A DNA stretch of 64,000 nt. It comes from Candidatus Woesearchaeota archaeon. GTDB taxonomy: Archaea > Nanobdellota > Nanobdellia > Woesearchaeales > UBA11576. The notes beneath the pieces were generated by a model. It was not told the origin of the DNA and did not search any database. It worked only from the letters and a program-made list of their open reading frames with translations. The DNA lies in contig JABGYH010000007.1 in assembly GCA_018675335.1 (NCBI GenBank), forward strand, positions 404,986-468,985. Reading direction: 5' to 3'. The number at the start of each line of letters is the position of its first letter. Within the stretch, counting starts at the first letter, position 1. Position numbers and translations under genes: made by a program. Positions 17,047 to 25,470 of the stretch are shown here, one piece after another.

Positions 17047-17655
17047 ATGATTATTAAAAAAATTTTATCCCAATTTGTCATTAATCCATCTAAAAAATGG
17101 ACTATAAGAGAATTATCATTAAAAACTACAATTAATTATCGGCAAGTATACGAAGCTATTCACAAACTAATTTTAGACGGTGTAATAACTTATGAAAAAG
17201 TTGGCGCGTCAAAGCAATGTGCTATTGATATTTCAAAAAATGAAAAAATATTTTCAGAAGTAGAAAATTTTCGAACAAACCAAATAATTTCTAAAAATTC
17301 ATCAATAAAATTAATAAGCAAGTTAATTAAAGAATTAAATAGTTGTTTTTTCATATGCATTTTATTTGGTTCTTATGCAAATCATACTCAAACAAAAAAA
17401 AGTGATCTTGATCTGTTGTTCATAATACCTGATTTAGAAAATGATGAAAATTTCAAAAAACAAATCAAACAAAAATTAAGCGTTCTTCCCGACAAATTAG
17501 ATATTAATGTAGTGCAAGAAAATTGGTATTTAGATATGATATCAAAACCAAATAAATACAATTTAGCAAATGAAATAATAAAAAATCACGTTATTTTATT
17601 TGGTTCAGAACAATATTATTTATTATTTCAAAAAAATATTTTAAAAGGTAATTAA
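17047..17655 (+). CDS. MNT-type nucleotidyltransferase with N-terminal winged helix
   Basis: The 202-residue protein has a helix-turn-helix domain (about 15-60, WTIRELSLKTTINYRQVYEAI) fused to a minimal nucleotidyltransferase. The NTase motif is FGSYA (107-111) with D120 and D122 (SDLDLL) and the third acid at D152 (LDINVV). Such MNT proteins pair with HEPN proteins and, in many systems, AMPylate and neutralise the HEPN toxin. The next gene encodes a HEPN protein, which supports this. The wHTH could allow autoregulation. The gene begins a unit that continues into RNase P p30. Confidence 0.85.
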   Translation: MIIKKILSQFVINPSKKWTIRELSLKTTINYRQVYEAIHKLILDGVITYEKVGASKQCAIDISKNEKIFSEVENFRTNQIISKNSSIKLISKLIKELNSCFFICILFGSYANHTQTKKSDLDLLFIIPDLENDENFKKQIKQKLSVLPDKLDINVVQENWYLDMISKPNKYNLANEIIKNHVILFGSEQYYLLFQKNILKGN

Positions 17656-17656
17656 A

Positions 17657-18223
17657 ATAGTAAACGAAAAACAAATACAAATATCTACAAGAATAATTAA
17701 AGAATTAATTAAAGAAAATAGAATAATTAAACCTGATGAACAATATTCCACCTTTTTCATTAACAAATCAAAAATTTCTTTAAGAGTTGCAGCAGAGTTA
17801 TTAGATTCATGTTCTGACTTATTTGAAGCAGAGGAATGGGTAATAACAACAGCATATTATTCAATGTTTTATTCTGCAACTGCACTATTAGCATATTATA
17901 ATCACAAAATTAACACAACAATTGGGATACATACATTAACATTTCATGCATTGGTTTATTATTTTTTAATAGAAGACAAAAAATTTGAAAAACATTTTTT
18001 AGATTCATACAGCCAAGCAAAAGATGAAGCAGAAGAGTTAATGAATATTTCCGAATCACAACAAAATGCAGAAAAACTAGTAGAATCATATAAATTCGAA
18101 AGTGAAAAACGAAAAAAGTTCACATATGAGATGGGTCAGATCGCAAAACATACTAAAGCAGAGACATCTTTAAAAAGAGCGCAAGAATTCTTTAAACTAG
18201 TACAGGAGTTAATACTAAAATGA
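17657..18223 (+). CDS. HEPN-domain protein, partner of the nucleotidyltransferase (probable AUA start)
   Basis: About 188 residues, with the UPF0332-like HEPN motif WVITTAYYSMFYSATALL. The first ATG (17864) lies inside that conserved helix and would truncate the domain. The frame is open back to 17645, but no ATG, GTG or TTG occurs in that stretch. An ATA at 17657 gives (M)VNEKQIQISTRI and sits seven bases after AAAAGGT (17643-17649), so I place the start there. The RNase signature RX4-6H is not clearly present; an Arg/His pair occurs near the C-terminal RKKFTYEMGQIAKH. It starts just after the NTase stop and overlaps RNase P p30 by ATGA. Confidence 0.75.
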   Translation: MVNEKQIQISTRIIKELIKENRIIKPDEQYSTFFINKSKISLRVAAELLDSCSDLFEAEEWVITTAYYSMFYSATALLAYYNHKINTTIGIHTLTFHALVYYFLIEDKKFEKHFLDSYSQAKDEAEELMNISESQQNAEKLVESYKFESEKRKKFTYEMGQIAKHTKAETSLKRAQEFFKLVQELILK

Positions 18224-18810
18224 TTGATTTTGTAAAACCTAATGGAAATGAGCAGGAATTAATTTTATTTGCTGAGAAATTAGGTTATCAATCACTTTGT
18301 TTAGTTTATGACAAATTTGAAGATATTAGTAAATTTAGCAGTAAAATTGAGTTAAAATTAGGTGTGGTCGTTGATAAATCAAAAAAAATTAAAGGAGTTG
18401 ATTATATCATTTACCAGTCACAAAATCCTGATATTGATCGAGTAGTAATTGAACGAGGAGAAATTGATTTTATAATTGGACTTGAAGACACTCGAAACAA
18501 AGATTTTATGCATAATAGGGCTAGTGGAGTTAATCAAGTTATTTCTAAGTTATTACTTGAAAAAAAAGTTAAACTATTAGTTAATTTTGGGTTAATACTT
18601 GGTTCTAAAGGATACATCCGAAGTTTATATCTTGGTCGCATCAAACAAAATTTGAAATTTTGTAATAAGTATGGGTTTGAAGTTAGAATAGCATCCTTTG
18701 CAAAACAAAGTTATCAAATGAGAGATTATTCAAGTTTAGTTAATTTTTTGAAATTATTAGGATTGGATACTCAAAAAGTAAAAAATTTATTAAGGCCAAC
18801 AGATTTATAG
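18220..18810 (+). CDS. rnp3: RNase P protein component 3 (Rpp30)
   Basis: The 196-residue TIM-barrel-like protein matches the archaeal/eukaryal RNase P p30 family, notably the segment DFMHNRASGVNQVISKLLLEKKVKLLVNFG and the FCNKYGFEVRIASFA strand region. It is a protein subunit of the ribozyme that removes tRNA 5' leaders. It is slightly short for the family but complete. Its start overlaps the HEPN stop (ATGA), so a putative toxin and an essential RNA-processing gene are translationally coupled. Confidence 0.93.
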   Translation: MIDFVKPNGNEQELILFAEKLGYQSLCLVYDKFEDISKFSSKIELKLGVVVDKSKKIKGVDYIIYQSQNPDIDRVVIERGEIDFIIGLEDTRNKDFMHNRASGVNQVISKLLLEKKVKLLVNFGLILGSKGYIRSLYLGRIKQNLKFCNKYGFEVRIASFAKQSYQMRDYSSLVNFLKLLGLDTQKVKNLLRPTDL

Positions 18811-18817
18811 CTAAATA

Positions 18818-19213
18818 ATGGCTGGCACGAAACAAAAATTTAGTACAATTAGTTCTACTGTACTTATTCTAGTTGGATTTGCAGTTTTATTTACTGTTCT
18901 AATGATTGTTATGTTTGGAGAAAATCCTGAATTTGTTTCTGGAATAGAATTATCAAAAGCAGAACACAGTTACAATTTTGATAATGAAACCAATAAAACT
19001 ATTGATGTGCTAGAATTAAAAGTTAGTAACACAAATGATTTTTTAGTAAATTGTGATTTAATTCTAAAAATTACTGGCGGAGAAGAAGACCTAACTGATA
19101 GTCAAGGATTTTTAATGTATCCTTGGACCCTTGCAAACAAATCATTTAGTTTTGAAATGCCAAATGGCAATAGTAGTATTAATATTTATTCTGAATGTGT
19201 GCGACTAGGATGA
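18818..19213 (+). CDS. Single-pass membrane protein of unknown function
   Basis: The 131-residue protein has a basic N-terminus, one transmembrane segment (about 12-34, STVLILVGFAVLFTVLMIVMFG) and a beta-rich outside domain with two conserved-looking cysteines (NCDLIL, SECV) and several N-glycosylation-type sites. I do not recognise the family. It lies seven bases after rnp3, and its TGA overlaps the ATG of the kinase gene, so it belongs to the same operon. Confidence 0.7.
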   Translation: MAGTKQKFSTISSTVLILVGFAVLFTVLMIVMFGENPEFVSGIELSKAEHSYNFDNETNKTIDVLELKVSNTNDFLVNCDLILKITGGEEDLTDSQGFLMYPWTLANKSFSFEMPNGNSSINIYSECVRLG

Positions 19214-20091
19214 CTGAGTTAGATTATTTAATTTTAGTTAAAGTTAGATCATTATTGGGAGATTTTAAAATATTATTTGAGCAGTTTAAAGAAACAAATA
19301 ATAGTTTAATTTATGTATCTTCAAATTCTCAAAATAAATATTTGTTGAAATTATTTAAGAAAAATGATTTCTCGTTAGAAAATGTTAAAAAATTAAAGAA
19401 AATCTATTTAGATTTGGGTGTTTTGTTTGAAGACTCAATATTAAATTTTTTTTATGATGAAAAACTGGTTGAATTATATTATTTTATAGAATGCAACCCA
19501 TTTGAATCAAATGTTAATTTATTGGAAACTGTCGCTAATATATTTAATAAAATCTATTTGAACTCGTCACCAAGTACTAATCATAAACTAATTAATTTTT
19601 CAATTAATGAAATTAATAATTCTTTTTTTATTGAATATGAAAAAAAATTAATCCAGGAATTATTTGAGGAGTTTGTAAAAAATTGTGGTTCGTTGAAACA
19701 ATCTTTTTGTCATAATGATTTAAAACCACCTAATTTTTTATTTAGGGAGGATGGCGTAGTGTCAATTATTGATTTTCAAACAGCAAATTATAATTATGTG
19801 ATATATGATATTTCAATATTTTTAAGTCATTTATTATATTATTATAAATTAAAAAAAATATCTTTCGAAAAAATAAATTTTTTTTTAAATATTGTATTTA
19901 AAAATATACCTTTGATTGAATTTAAAATGTTATATAATTTAGTAATTCTTATTAATTTGGATAGAATAAAATTTTTTAGAAATAAAATGGATGGTGCTAA
20001 AAATTTGCAAGAACGAAAAAATTATGTTTATCAGTTAAAAATGGTAAAAGAAATCATGTTTGATAAAAAAGTTTCATCGTTATTCAATTAA
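19210..20091 (+). CDS. APH/choline-kinase-like small-molecule kinase
   Basis: The 293-residue protein has the aminoglycoside phosphotransferase-type catalytic core: CHNDLKPPNF (H168, catalytic D170, N175) and the metal-binding IDFQ (D188). A lysine-bearing N-lobe is visible around residue 43. I chose the ATG at 19210, which overlaps the previous stop in ATGA, over the ATG at 19195. The family phosphorylates small alcohols or amino sugars such as choline or homoserine; the substrate cannot be told. The sequence is very rich in Phe, Asn, Ile and Lys. Confidence 0.8.
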   Translation: MTELDYLILVKVRSLLGDFKILFEQFKETNNSLIYVSSNSQNKYLLKLFKKNDFSLENVKKLKKIYLDLGVLFEDSILNFFYDEKLVELYYFIECNPFESNVNLLETVANIFNKIYLNSSPSTNHKLINFSINEINNSFFIEYEKKLIQELFEEFVKNCGSLKQSFCHNDLKPPNFLFREDGVVSIIDFQTANYNYVIYDISIFLSHLLYYYKLKKISFEKINFFLNIVFKNIPLIEFKMLYNLVILINLDRIKFFRNKMDGAKNLQERKNYVYQLKMVKEIMFDKKVSSLFN

Positions 20092-20158
20092 ATTTTGTTT
20101 AAACAGATAATTATTTAAATCAAAAATACTTTATTCTTTTAAAAGAGGGAAATTATTT

Positions 20159-21424
20159 ATGGCACAACATAAAACACTAATAGCTTACATTAAAAAACAT
20201 CTTGAGAAAGGAGTGGATATTACTAAGATTAAAAAAGCACTTTCTAGAGCAGGACACCCCATAAACAGAATAGAGCTTGCAGTCGAGGGCGTTTTCGAGT
20301 CCAATCCCCATCTAAGAAAAAAGAAAAAATTTGATGCGAATAAATACTTTAAAAAATTTCAATCAAGACAAGTGATAGGCATAGGAATTGGTGTTTTAGC
20401 CGTTGTATTAATTCTATTTTTAGTAATGTTTGGACTAAAACAGTTTGGAGAGTATTCTGAGTATAGAGAAGATGTAGTTGAGTTTAACGAAAATCAAACA
20501 TTTGAACTTATGAGTGACCTTGATTTACTTAATTTCGCACAACAAGAAGGAGACATGAAAGCTTGTTCTTTTATTGAGAGTCATAATTATTACTATGCCT
20601 GCGTTGAGAAATGGTGGGAGAAGGATGATTGTAAATTTTTATTGTTGACGGATCAACCAACTGATGAGTGTAGATATAATTATGCAATAAAAGAAAAAAA
20701 TATTTTATTATGTGTTTATATTCAGGATTTGGATTTAAGAACTAAATGTTATTCATTTGAAACTGATTTTTTACGAGATAAATTAGACTTAGCGTTAGCA
20801 GTTAATAATATTAGTTTATGTAATCAAGATAAAATTTGTGAATATGAATATTATTTAACAAAAGAGCGATGCGATTTAATGTTAGATTCTGGCGATTCTA
20901 ACAATTGTTTTATTGAATTAGCTAAAATTAAAGGAGATCAATCTTTTTGTGATAAATTAAATAATTCAAATAATTTAGATATTGATTTGAGTTGTGATTT
21001 TCTATTTTATTCTGAAGAACAAATCATTAATTCATGTCAATATTTAGCAGATAGAGGGAGAGGTTTAGAAGGAACTGAAGAAGAATTTGTTGAAAATATT
21101 GCTTTTTCAGAATGTTTAATGAATTCAGCAATATCTCGAAATATGCCTAACCTTTGTTTTAAAACTTCTTTTAATGAAGCATGTTTAACTGCAGTAACCA
21201 AATTTGCTGAGCATGGCGATAGTTGTGGTTTAATTCAAGATACTGCGTGGAATTCAGTTTGTACTGCAATTAAAACTCAAAATTCTGAACTTTGTAATAT
21301 TGCAACCGAAACAAATTTAAATACACTTTGTAATATTCATACTGACATGACTAAGAATGATTGTGAGGCTCTTCCAATAGGGGCACTAAAACAATTTTGT
21401 GAACGATTATTAAAATTAAGGTGA
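20159..21424 (+). CDS. Membrane-anchored protein with Cys-rich helical repeats
   Basis: This 421-residue protein has an N-terminal cytoplasmic three-helix-like domain (about 5-45, YIKKHLEKGVDITKIKKALSRAGHP) of a type common in DPANN proteins. One transmembrane segment follows (about 71-95). The outside part carries many regularly spaced Cys pairs in helical hairpins, for example AIKTQNSELC and ISRNMPNLC. Disulfide-stabilised Sel1-like repeats are a fair guess. A TATA-like AT-rich stretch and GAGGGA precede the start. Its last codons contain the AGGTGA ribosome binding site of the precursor gene, so the two are probably co-expressed. I do not know its function; presentation of, or binding to, the His-X-Ser product is possible. 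Confidence 0.75.
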   Translation: MAQHKTLIAYIKKHLEKGVDITKIKKALSRAGHPINRIELAVEGVFESNPHLRKKKKFDANKYFKKFQSRQVIGIGIGVLAVVLILFLVMFGLKQFGEYSEYREDVVEFNENQTFELMSDLDLLNFAQQEGDMKACSFIESHNYYYACVEKWWEKDDCKFLLLTDQPTDECRYNYAIKEKNILLCVYIQDLDLRTKCYSFETDFLRDKLDLALAVNNISLCNQDKICEYEYYLTKERCDLMLDSGDSNNCFIELAKIKGDQSFCDKLNNSNNLDIDLSCDFLFYSEEQIINSCQYLADRGRGLEGTEEEFVENIAFSECLMNSAISRNMPNLCFKTSFNEACLTAVTKFAEHGDSCGLIQDTAWNSVCTAIKTQNSELCNIATETNLNTLCNIHTDMTKNDCEALPIGALKQFCERLLKLR

Positions 21425-21428
21425 TTAT

Positions 21429-22007
21429 TTGAAAATACCCAAAATTAAAAAAGAAGTGAAAGCATTTTTGTTATCGGATTCGGGAAATGTAACTAAAAAT
21501 AAAGTGTTAAAAATAGGGTTATTTTCTTCGTTATTAGGTATTGGGGGCATGAGTAAAGATGCATTTGCTTGTCATTGTAGTATAAATGCTGAATCTTTAA
21601 CGGATGCGCCTAAAGATGATGATTGGTCTTTGATAAAACCTTATGCTGAACAAAGTTGTGGGACAAATCCTCCGTCTGCAGATCATAGGCCGTTATTCGA
21701 ATCCCCATTTACTGATCATGGGAGTGATGGTCATTCTAGTGCTGATGATGATAATTGGACTTGTCACGCGAGTACTCATGCAAGCCATCAAGATGGGTGG
21801 GAAGGAAATGATGAAGGCCAATTTGATCCCGCTATGGCTGATGCAGCATATCATAAAAATCATCTGCTAGTTGGTGAAGATTCGGATATAGGTGAATTGC
21901 AAATTACTCATCAACATGAAATAACTGACTGTGTTCAAGAATTACATGCTAGTTATGATGAACATTGTAGTGATGGCGATTGTAATGATAATCATTGTAA
22001 TGGTTAA
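21429..22007 (+). CDS. Exported His-Xaa-Ser-rich precursor protein (HxsA-like RiPP candidate)
   Basis: The 192-residue protein uses a TTG start with AGGTGA four bases upstream. The leader has a charged segment (KKEVKAFLLSDSGNVTK), a hydrophobic core (about 26-41) and a signal-peptidase-like site after DAFA (residue 47). The mature part has 14 His, 8 Cys and seven H-X-S motifs: H49-C-S, H97-G-S, H102-S-S, H113-A-S, H117-A-S, H173-A-S and H179-C-S. It ends in HCSDGDCNDNHCNG. Apart from H-X-S, composition is acidic with Trp at 66, 110 and 124. Known Hxs systems pair an H-X-S repeat protein with HxsB/HxsC radical SAM enzymes and HxsD. Relatives of HxsB and HxsD lie 2-5 kb downstream on the other strand. 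Chemistry of modification is unknown. Confidence 0.75.
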   Translation: MKIPKIKKEVKAFLLSDSGNVTKNKVLKIGLFSSLLGIGGMSKDAFACHCSINAESLTDAPKDDDWSLIKPYAEQSCGTNPPSADHRPLFESPFTDHGSDGHSSADDDNWTCHASTHASHQDGWEGNDEGQFDPAMADAAYHKNHLLVGEDSDIGELQITHQHEITDCVQELHASYDEHCSDGDCNDNHCNG

Positions 22008-22058
22008 TAAGTAGATTAAACAAAGTTTTTTTAATTAGTTATTTTATTAATTTATTTA

Positions 22059-23131
22059 ATGGGTAATTTAATGAATTTGGAAACTATTAAAAAAATTTGG
22101 AAATATAAATTAACTAAAAATTTTATTAATGGTGATGAAAATTTTAATTTATATATAGATAGTCCTTTTTGTATTGCACCTATTTGCAAATATTGCATAT
22201 ATAAACCAACAATTATTTCTGATAAATCAATTTTAAAATTAAAAAATAAATATTATTCGGAAATATTGTTAAATAATATTAAAAGTTTTTCTGATATTAT
22301 TTCTATAAGATTGCCCGATGCAATATATTTTGGAGGGGAACCAGTTCTTTGATGACTGTTAAACAAATGCAAACAATTTTTGATGAGTTAAATAAATATT
22401 TTAATTTTAAGTTAGTTAAACACAAACATTTTGAATTTAATCCGTTAAGTGCAACAGATGAAAAAATAGATTTTTTGTTAAAAAATAATTTTACTCATTT
22501 TACTTTTGGTGTTCAATCTTTAAATTCTGATGTTTTGAATTATAATGATCGCATTAATATTAATTTAAAACAATTAAAAAATATTTGTATTAAATTAGAA
22601 AAACACTGAGTTAAATATAATTTAGATTTACTTGCATTTATTTTTAAGGATAATTTTAAACAAGATTTAAATATTTTAAAAGCGGATTTGGCTCTTCTTA
22701 AACAAGAAATAAATCCTATGCGAATTACTATTTTTCCTAATTATAATAAGTTCAGAAATAATTATGCTATAACTTCAGAGTATGTTAAAATAATTAAACA
22801 GTTTCGAAAATTTATTTTAGCGTTTGCAGATCAAAATAGTTATGTTAATATCCATCAATGTACAACTATGCTGGAAAATAAAGAAATTGCTAAAAGTTTA
22901 CTTAAAAATCCTATATTGGTTAGATCGGATCTGGCTAATGAACCTTGGGAGCAATATACTAGTACTTCCCCCTCTAATTCAAAATCCGAAAATAAAAGTG
23001 TTTTAGCATTTGGAGGTTGGAATAATAGGAAACCGTATTCTTATATAACTGATAAATTCGAATACCGTACTATTAATTCAATTAAGGGTACTGAGTATGA
23101 ATTAATTTGTGCAGATATAAACTATTATTAA
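22059..23131 (+). pseudogene. Decayed HemN-like radical SAM gene
   Basis: Three open segments together read as one HemN/HemW-like radical SAM enzyme. Segment 1 has SPFCIAPICKYCIY (the cluster motif with four instead of three residues in the first gap) and breaks at FGG. One base is missing from the G-run at 22335-22338: adding a G restores FGGGTSSLMTV, the family's conserved FGGGTPSLL-type motif. The same frame then runs to an in-frame TGA at 22607-22609 and continues to 23131 with FTFGVQSL before the stop and MRITIFPNYN after it. Two independent lesions point to a pseudogene rather than a sequencing error. It overlaps the end of the opposite-strand radical SAM gene by four bases. HemN-type enzymes also occur as RiPP modifiers. 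Confidence 0.85.
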
Positions 23132-24039
23132 TCGGTTATTGGTTTAAATTCAGAATTTCCGAATTTTTCAGGATATTCTTTCCACACACCTTCGCAAATA
23201 TTATTATGTTTACATAAATTACATTGTTTAAATTTGGCTTTAATTTTTTTTCTAACTATTTCCCAATTTTTGGTATTTCCATCTAATTGTTTTAATTCTG
23301 AATTTTTTTTATTAACAAATCTTAATTCCGAAATGAGTTCTTCAAATCCTTTCATAAAACAAAAGGGAAATGTTTCAAAATTAACTTTAATATTATTATC
23401 TTTGCAAAATTGCGCAGTTTCATGAACATATAATTCTATTTCAGAATATTTTGGTACTACAAGATCAAAATTTTTTCTTGCATTACCTTCTGCGTGAGGA
23501 AATGCGAAATTAATATTATTAACATTTAAATTTTTAAATAATTGTGCAATATTTTTTAAATCTTTAAAATTTATTTTAGAAATTACAACTTTTCCTGTAA
23601 TAGTTTTATCAATTTTTTTTAAATTTTTTATTCCTTCAATTGTTTGTTTAAATGAATTATTAACTCTGACAATTTTATCATGAATTTGCGCAGTTGATCC
23701 ATGAATTGCAATTACAAAATGAATATTATATTTTTTAAAATTTTGACAAAAATCTTGATAAAAGAACATTCTGCCATTTGTTTGAATTCCAATGCGAAAA
23801 CCCATATTTGTTGCAGCAGTTAATAAATCAAATAAATCTTTTCTTAAAGTTGGCTCCCCCCCTGTAAAAACAACTTGATCACACCCATTTTTTTTAGATT
23901 CAATGAGTTCATTAATATATTCTTGAGTGCTTCTATCTTGATTTCCTCTGAAGATTAATGCTTTTTGTCTTTGATCTGCAATAACGCAATGGATGCAATT
24001 ATTATTGCACGTATATCCTAATTTAATATCTGTTTTCAT
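23128..24039 (-). CDS. Radical SAM enzyme, candidate HxsC-like maturase
   Basis: The 303-residue protein has the radical SAM motif CNNNCIHC (C11, C15, C18), the GGEPT motif (FTGGEPTLR) and a C-terminal auxiliary-cluster-like Cys set, CNLCKHNNICEGVW. It is the last gene of the minus-strand operon that runs from 30120, separated from the HxsB-like gene by three bases. Peptide-modifying radical SAM enzymes with such C-terminal cysteines bind extra Fe-S clusters. Position and size fit the second radical SAM enzyme of Hxs systems (HxsC), but I cannot confirm that assignment against the gene at 25471. Confidence 0.8.
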   Translation of the reverse strand: MKTDIKLGYTCNNNCIHCVIADQRQKALIFRGNQDRSTQEYINELIESKKNGCDQVVFTGGEPTLRKDLFDLLTAATNMGFRIGIQTNGRMFFYQDFCQNFKKYNIHFVIAIHGSTAQIHDKIVRVNNSFKQTIEGIKNLKKIDKTITGKVVISKINFKDLKNIAQLFKNLNVNNINFAFPHAEGNARKNFDLVVPKYSEIELYVHETAQFCKDNNIKVNFETFPFCFMKGFEELISELRFVNKKNSELKQLDGNTKNWEIVRKKIKAKFKQCNLCKHNNICEGVWKEYPEKFGNSEFKPITD

Positions 24040-24042
24040 TTT

Positions 24043-25449
24043 TTATTTATATTTAAGCCAGTTTAATAAAATTTTTCTAGATTCGGGTTCGAATAATAAT
24101 TTATTAAAAACATAATCGAACTGAAACATAAATAATTTACATTTTGAATTTGATGAGAGTTTCGGAATCATATTTCCTTCTTCTGCATAGTTCATAACTG
24201 GACAAAGCCCGCAATATGGTTTGTAAACACAATTATCGCATAAAAATGAACTGTTAATGGATAATGAGATTAGTTGTTGAGTTTTTTTTTGATTTATTAT
24301 CTCTTTATAATTATTATCAAAAACATTTCCTAGTTTAAATAAATCAAAATTTCTTCCTTCATCACAGGAAAAAATGTTTCCTTTGTGATCATAAGCAATT
24401 TGACCGATAGCTAAACCGCAAGGGCTTCTAAAATCTAAAAAAGAAGGATCTGTTTTTGTAAGAATTTTTTTTAAAATTAAAACAACATATCTTTCTCTGA
24501 CAAAAATTCCTCTTTTGTTGAGGGATATTATGTATTCTACACTTTTTTCCCAAAAATCAATAAATTCCTCAATTGAATATCCGTCATTATTCCATTTTTC
24601 TTGTGCGAATCCTAGTTTATTCAGATATTTTATTTGAATATCTTTAAACCCTTTGTCAACGTATTCATCGATGATTTCTTTATGTTTTGATAGGCTGTTT
24701 CTTGTTGTAACCATTAAAGCTGCAATGCGTTTGCCTTTAGATCTTACATCTTTAATTTTGTTTGTTACTGCAGTATAAGTTCCACTTTTGTCCTCATATA
24801 TTCTGTTGTGATCGTGGATTTCTTGAGGGCCATCAAGACTAGTACACATATCTATATTTTGTTCTTGAATCCAGTCTAATTGGTCCTCGGTTAAACAAGT
24901 TAAATTTGTTACTAATGCAAATCTTATTTTTTTATTGAATTTTAGGTTCATTTTTTTTGCTTCAGTAACAATAAATTGAAATGTCCCCCAATTAAGTAAT
25001 GGTTCACCGCCTTGAAACTCAATAGTTATTGTATTTGAAGGAGTTTGAAAAATGAATTCAAGAGTTTTTTTGGCAGTTTTTAAATCCATATCAAATTCTT
25101 TTTTGTCGCAATCTTTTGCAGCAGAGTGACAATAAATACATTTATGGTTGCATCTTAGTGTCGTAACTATAATATGCAGTGAAGCACCCTTAAATAAAAA
25201 TTCAAATCGTTTTGCATAATCAATTAAAATTTGATTAATATTATTTTTAGTAATTATTATTCCCTTTTTAGTTAAATCTTCGAATAGTTTTGGATCTAAT
25301 TCTTTACGCATTAATTTATCAAATTTTTTTTTACCTAAAACTATCCAAGATCCCGATTCATTAACTATTAAAAATCTATCTTTAATTTTTTTGTACCTGA
25401 AGGGATTATATTCAAAATCGGTTATTATTTCTTTTTTTTTATTTTCCAT
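24043..25449 (-). CDS. SPASM radical SAM maturase, HxsB-like
   Basis: The 468-residue protein matches the HxsB layout. An N-terminal non-catalytic domain (FRYKKIKDRFLIVNESGSWIVL, residues 17-38) is followed by LHIIVTTLRCNHKCIYCHS with C100, C104 and C107, then EFQGGEPLLNW, TSLDGP, and a DFRSPCG...GNIFSCDEGR region. The C-terminal SPASM-type cysteines are CDNCVYKPYCGLCP plus C in SKCKLF. HxsB enzymes act on His-X-Ser repeat proteins, and such a protein is encoded at 21429. By analogy with SPASM enzymes, the extra Fe-S clusters support peptide cross-linking or oxidation. The gene is followed after three bases by the next radical SAM gene. Confidence 0.88.
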   Translation of the reverse strand: MENKKKEIITDFEYNPFRYKKIKDRFLIVNESGSWIVLGKKKFDKLMRKELDPKLFEDLTKKGIIITKNNINQILIDYAKRFEFLFKGASLHIIVTTLRCNHKCIYCHSAAKDCDKKEFDMDLKTAKKTLEFIFQTPSNTITIEFQGGEPLLNWGTFQFIVTEAKKMNLKFNKKIRFALVTNLTCLTEDQLDWIQEQNIDMCTSLDGPQEIHDHNRIYEDKSGTYTAVTNKIKDVRSKGKRIAALMVTTRNSLSKHKEIIDEYVDKGFKDIQIKYLNKLGFAQEKWNNDGYSIEEFIDFWEKSVEYIISLNKRGIFVRERYVVLILKKILTKTDPSFLDFRSPCGLAIGQIAYDHKGNIFSCDEGRNFDLFKLGNVFDNNYKEIINQKKTQQLISLSINSSFLCDNCVYKPYCGLCPVMNYAEEGNMIPKLSSNSKCKLFMFQFDYVFNKLLFEPESRKILLNWLKYK

Positions 25450-25470
25450 TTTGTTGTTATGTTTATAGTA

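Noticed and set aside
17864..18223. HEPN protein starting at the first ATG (17864)
   Set aside because: It would remove about 69 residues including the start of the conserved HEPN helix, although the upstream frame is open and continues the domain.
21643..21870. A second 75-codon ORF inside the precursor gene
   Set aside because: It is a frame shadow with Met/Ile-rich translation and no ribosome site; the H-X-S frame has the signal peptide and motif conservation.
22607..22609. In-frame TGA as a recoded codon (selenocysteine or tryptophan)
   Set aside because: TGA ends many intact genes here (for example DP1, rnp3's upstream HEPN, pilin-like genes), there is no SECIS-like hairpin evident, and the same gene also has a frameshift.
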